A stretch of DNA of 64,000 nucleotides from Manihot esculenta (Eukaryota > Streptophyta > Magnoliopsida > Malpighiales > Euphorbiaceae). The notes under the pieces are model-generated. The model was not told the origin of the DNA. It was given only the letters and a program-made list of their open reading frames with translations, and did not search any database. Made by a program: the position numbers and the translations under genes. Where the stretch lies: positions 34,629,191-34,693,190 of the forward strand of contig NC_035161.2 in the NCBI RefSeq assembly GCF_001659605.2, read 5' to 3'. Shown piece after piece: positions 62,440-64,000 of this stretch. The stretch's first letter is position 1. Every line of letters starts with the position of its first letter.

Positions 62440-62997
62440 ATTTCATCCGTTGCATTAAGGTTTCTACACACTGATCGGCCAGACCAGCCACCGGAGGGAC
62501 GCGCAACTCTTGCGCCCTCGCTGGTGTCCTGTCCGCCGCCACACATGCGCGATATCGACGGAATCGTGAAGGAGGTGACCGAACCAATTCGTACAACACT
62601 CCCTCCCCTTGGGCGACAACGAGTTGAATCAGCTCCCACCCTCGGCAGCCATGCGATCGCTGTCATAGCGATGCGCGATCTCCCGGAGTCGCGCTATCAG
62701 CCTTCTTCCACGACTTTGAAACGGCTCGAGGCGTCCAACGATGAGCTCAGCATCCACAGAAGCGGTTGTTATGCACGGCAAGCGTGCGAAGCCAGCGACA
62801 AGCGCGCGACACTATCGTCGGGCGTTGTTGAAAGGAGCTGTTTCGGCCTTCACTGATCCTTTCGTCGTGACCAGCGAGACAGCCGGACCCTCCTCTCGTC
62901 CACCATGCTTGTCGCAAGCGCCTCGCCGGTGACAGGCACACGTCGATCGGCAGACCGGACGCATGACCTTGCATCCGGTGGTGCTTTGCTGGGATGT
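62440..62997. other. GC-rich island of unknown origin
   Basis: About 560 bp of clearly GC-rich, CpG-rich sequence (GCGATCG, GCGCGCGAC, TCGTCGGGCG motifs) sits abruptly between very AT-rich flanks. The longest frames are 110 aa (+, 62,524-62,856) and 87 aa (-), none resembling a known family and all overlapping each other. No LTR ends, inverted repeats or RNA gene structure were recognised. Confidence 0.5.
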
Positions 62998-63479
62998 CAA
63001 TGAATTCAGATTTCCAGAAATCAATAATTTTTTTTAATTTTATTTTATTTATTAAAATATATTTAATTAAAATTAAAACTATTTCAATTTCAGATCAAAT
63101 ATAAATTCATAACAACAAATCTGGAAAAATTTATAAAAAAAATACTAAATTTTATTAGCACACAAAATTTAATGTAATTAACTCAATAATAAATATAATT
63201 TTTATTACACTTTAATAGTTTAAATAGGATTTTAATACTACTGTCGTATGAAATTTGAATTCAACACAGTATAAATAATAAAAAAAATAAAATTTTTTAT
63301 CCATATAAATTACGTTTAAATAAAAATAATAATTATAATTATAAAAAATAAATATTTTTTATTTTTATTGCAGCACAATACGAGACCAATTATTTTAGCT
63401 GAGTTATCGCAATCATAAACTATTCAAATGTTATGTCTAGTGAAGTTTTAATGAATCGACGATCAAAAAATTTATCATT

Positions 63480-63945
63480 CAAAAATTTTTTTTAATTTTT
63501 CATGTGAATCAGCTTAAATGTATGATCCAAAACTTTTTATGGATTTTTCATGTAAATTAATTTAGTGTATTTATTTATAAAATAAATATCTACATATTAA
63601 TTATAGATATCTCACATATAAAATCAGTTATTTTCTATAACATGAAAGAATATAAAATATATTAGTCTAAACGATTTTAATTATTGTTCAATCATAATAA
63701 AAATATTGATCAGAAATATTTAGAGACATACAACAGAAATCTCATAATTATAATTATATTATAATTTTTTTTACACAGTAATATAATCTCATAAATTTTA
63801 TTTTTATTCAAAATTTAATTAAATTAATAATAAAAATAAATAAAATAATTACCTTTATAAAATTATTTTTAAATATTTAAAATACACAAAAAAAATTTCA
63901 CCGCAATTAACATATTAGTTATAGAATATATTATTAATATGAGAT
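63480..63945 (-). repeat. Second, heavily decayed copia LTR
   Basis: Aligns end to end with 55,480-55,964. Shared blocks include CTACATATTA, AGATATCTCA, ATGAAAGAA.ATA, ATTAGTCT.AAC, GATCAGAAA.ATTT, GAGACAT, CAGAAATCTCA and CCTTTATAAAATT. I estimate roughly 70-75% identity by eye. It may be the 3' LTR of another element running off the right edge, or a very old partner of the first LTR. Confidence 0.6.
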
Positions 63946-64000
63946 TAATATTAATTTTAATATTTTTTAATTAATATATAAATATGAAATAATATTTTAA

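Noticed and set aside
62403..63024. Protein-coding gene in the GC-rich island
   Set aside because: All frames are short and overlapping, with no recognisable domain, splice pattern or start context; listed instead as an unexplained island.
1..64000. CRISPR arrays, operons, rRNA or tRNA genes
   Set aside because: No regularly spaced direct repeats with unique spacers, no cloverleaf-like sequences recognised, and gene structure is clearly plant nuclear.

Overview
The window looks like nuclear DNA of a eudicot plant. Genes are split by short introns with GT-AG ends, spacers are very AT-rich, and Ty3/gypsy and Ty1/copia retrotransposons and MITE-like elements are scattered through. Gene content (PDX1, APD-type RING ligase, cyclophilin, ELF4, Smr protein, inositol kinase, NudC protein, two CAX antiporters) and repeat style suggest a rosid, perhaps Malpighiales/Euphorbiaceae (cassava or rubber-tree relatives). 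The species guess is inference; no marker in the window fixes it.

Layout. 1-1,756: spacer with a ~268-bp tandem repeat. 1,757-7,951: a nearly intact, young Ty3/gypsy chromovirus on the minus strand, with two LTRs, primer-binding site, polypurine tract and gag-pol, interrupted by one in-frame stop inside reverse transcriptase. 9,410-10,345 (-): intronless PDX1, vitamin B6 synthesis. 12,160-16,023 (-): ten-exon APD-type membrane RING ubiquitin ligase, head-to-head with 16,592-18,420 (+): seven-exon secretory-pathway cyclophilin; the 568 bp between them carry three GGCCCA boxes. 20,863-21,312 (-): intronless ELF4 clock gene. 22,848-29,796 (-): eleven-exon DUF1771/Smr protein with an 828-bp transposon in intron 6. 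33,007-35,646 (-): two-exon pfkB-type inositol kinase. 38,266-40,479 (-): five-exon NudC/CS-domain protein. 42,982-45,256 and 50,534-52,815 (+): tandem pair of eleven-exon vacuolar cation/H+ exchangers. 54,000-64,000: a repeat graveyard with a decayed copia element, a 2.3-kb solo LTR nested in it, a MITE-like element, an unexplained GC-rich island and a second decayed copia LTR.

All nine host genes can be assembled into uninterrupted reading frames from visible splice sites (lengths 311, 449, 203, 149, 514, 369, 158, 446 and 444 aa). They do not form one pathway. Their order is the interesting part: from memory it combines two Arabidopsis chromosome 5 blocks (PDX1-APD-CAX and cyclophilin-Smr-pfkB-NudC). 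I found no CRISPR array, operon, rRNA or tRNA gene, and no convincing new biological system. The best leads are the diverging CAX pair, the gene-order composite, the unexplained GC-rich island, the palindrome-studded solo LTR and a GC-AG intron.
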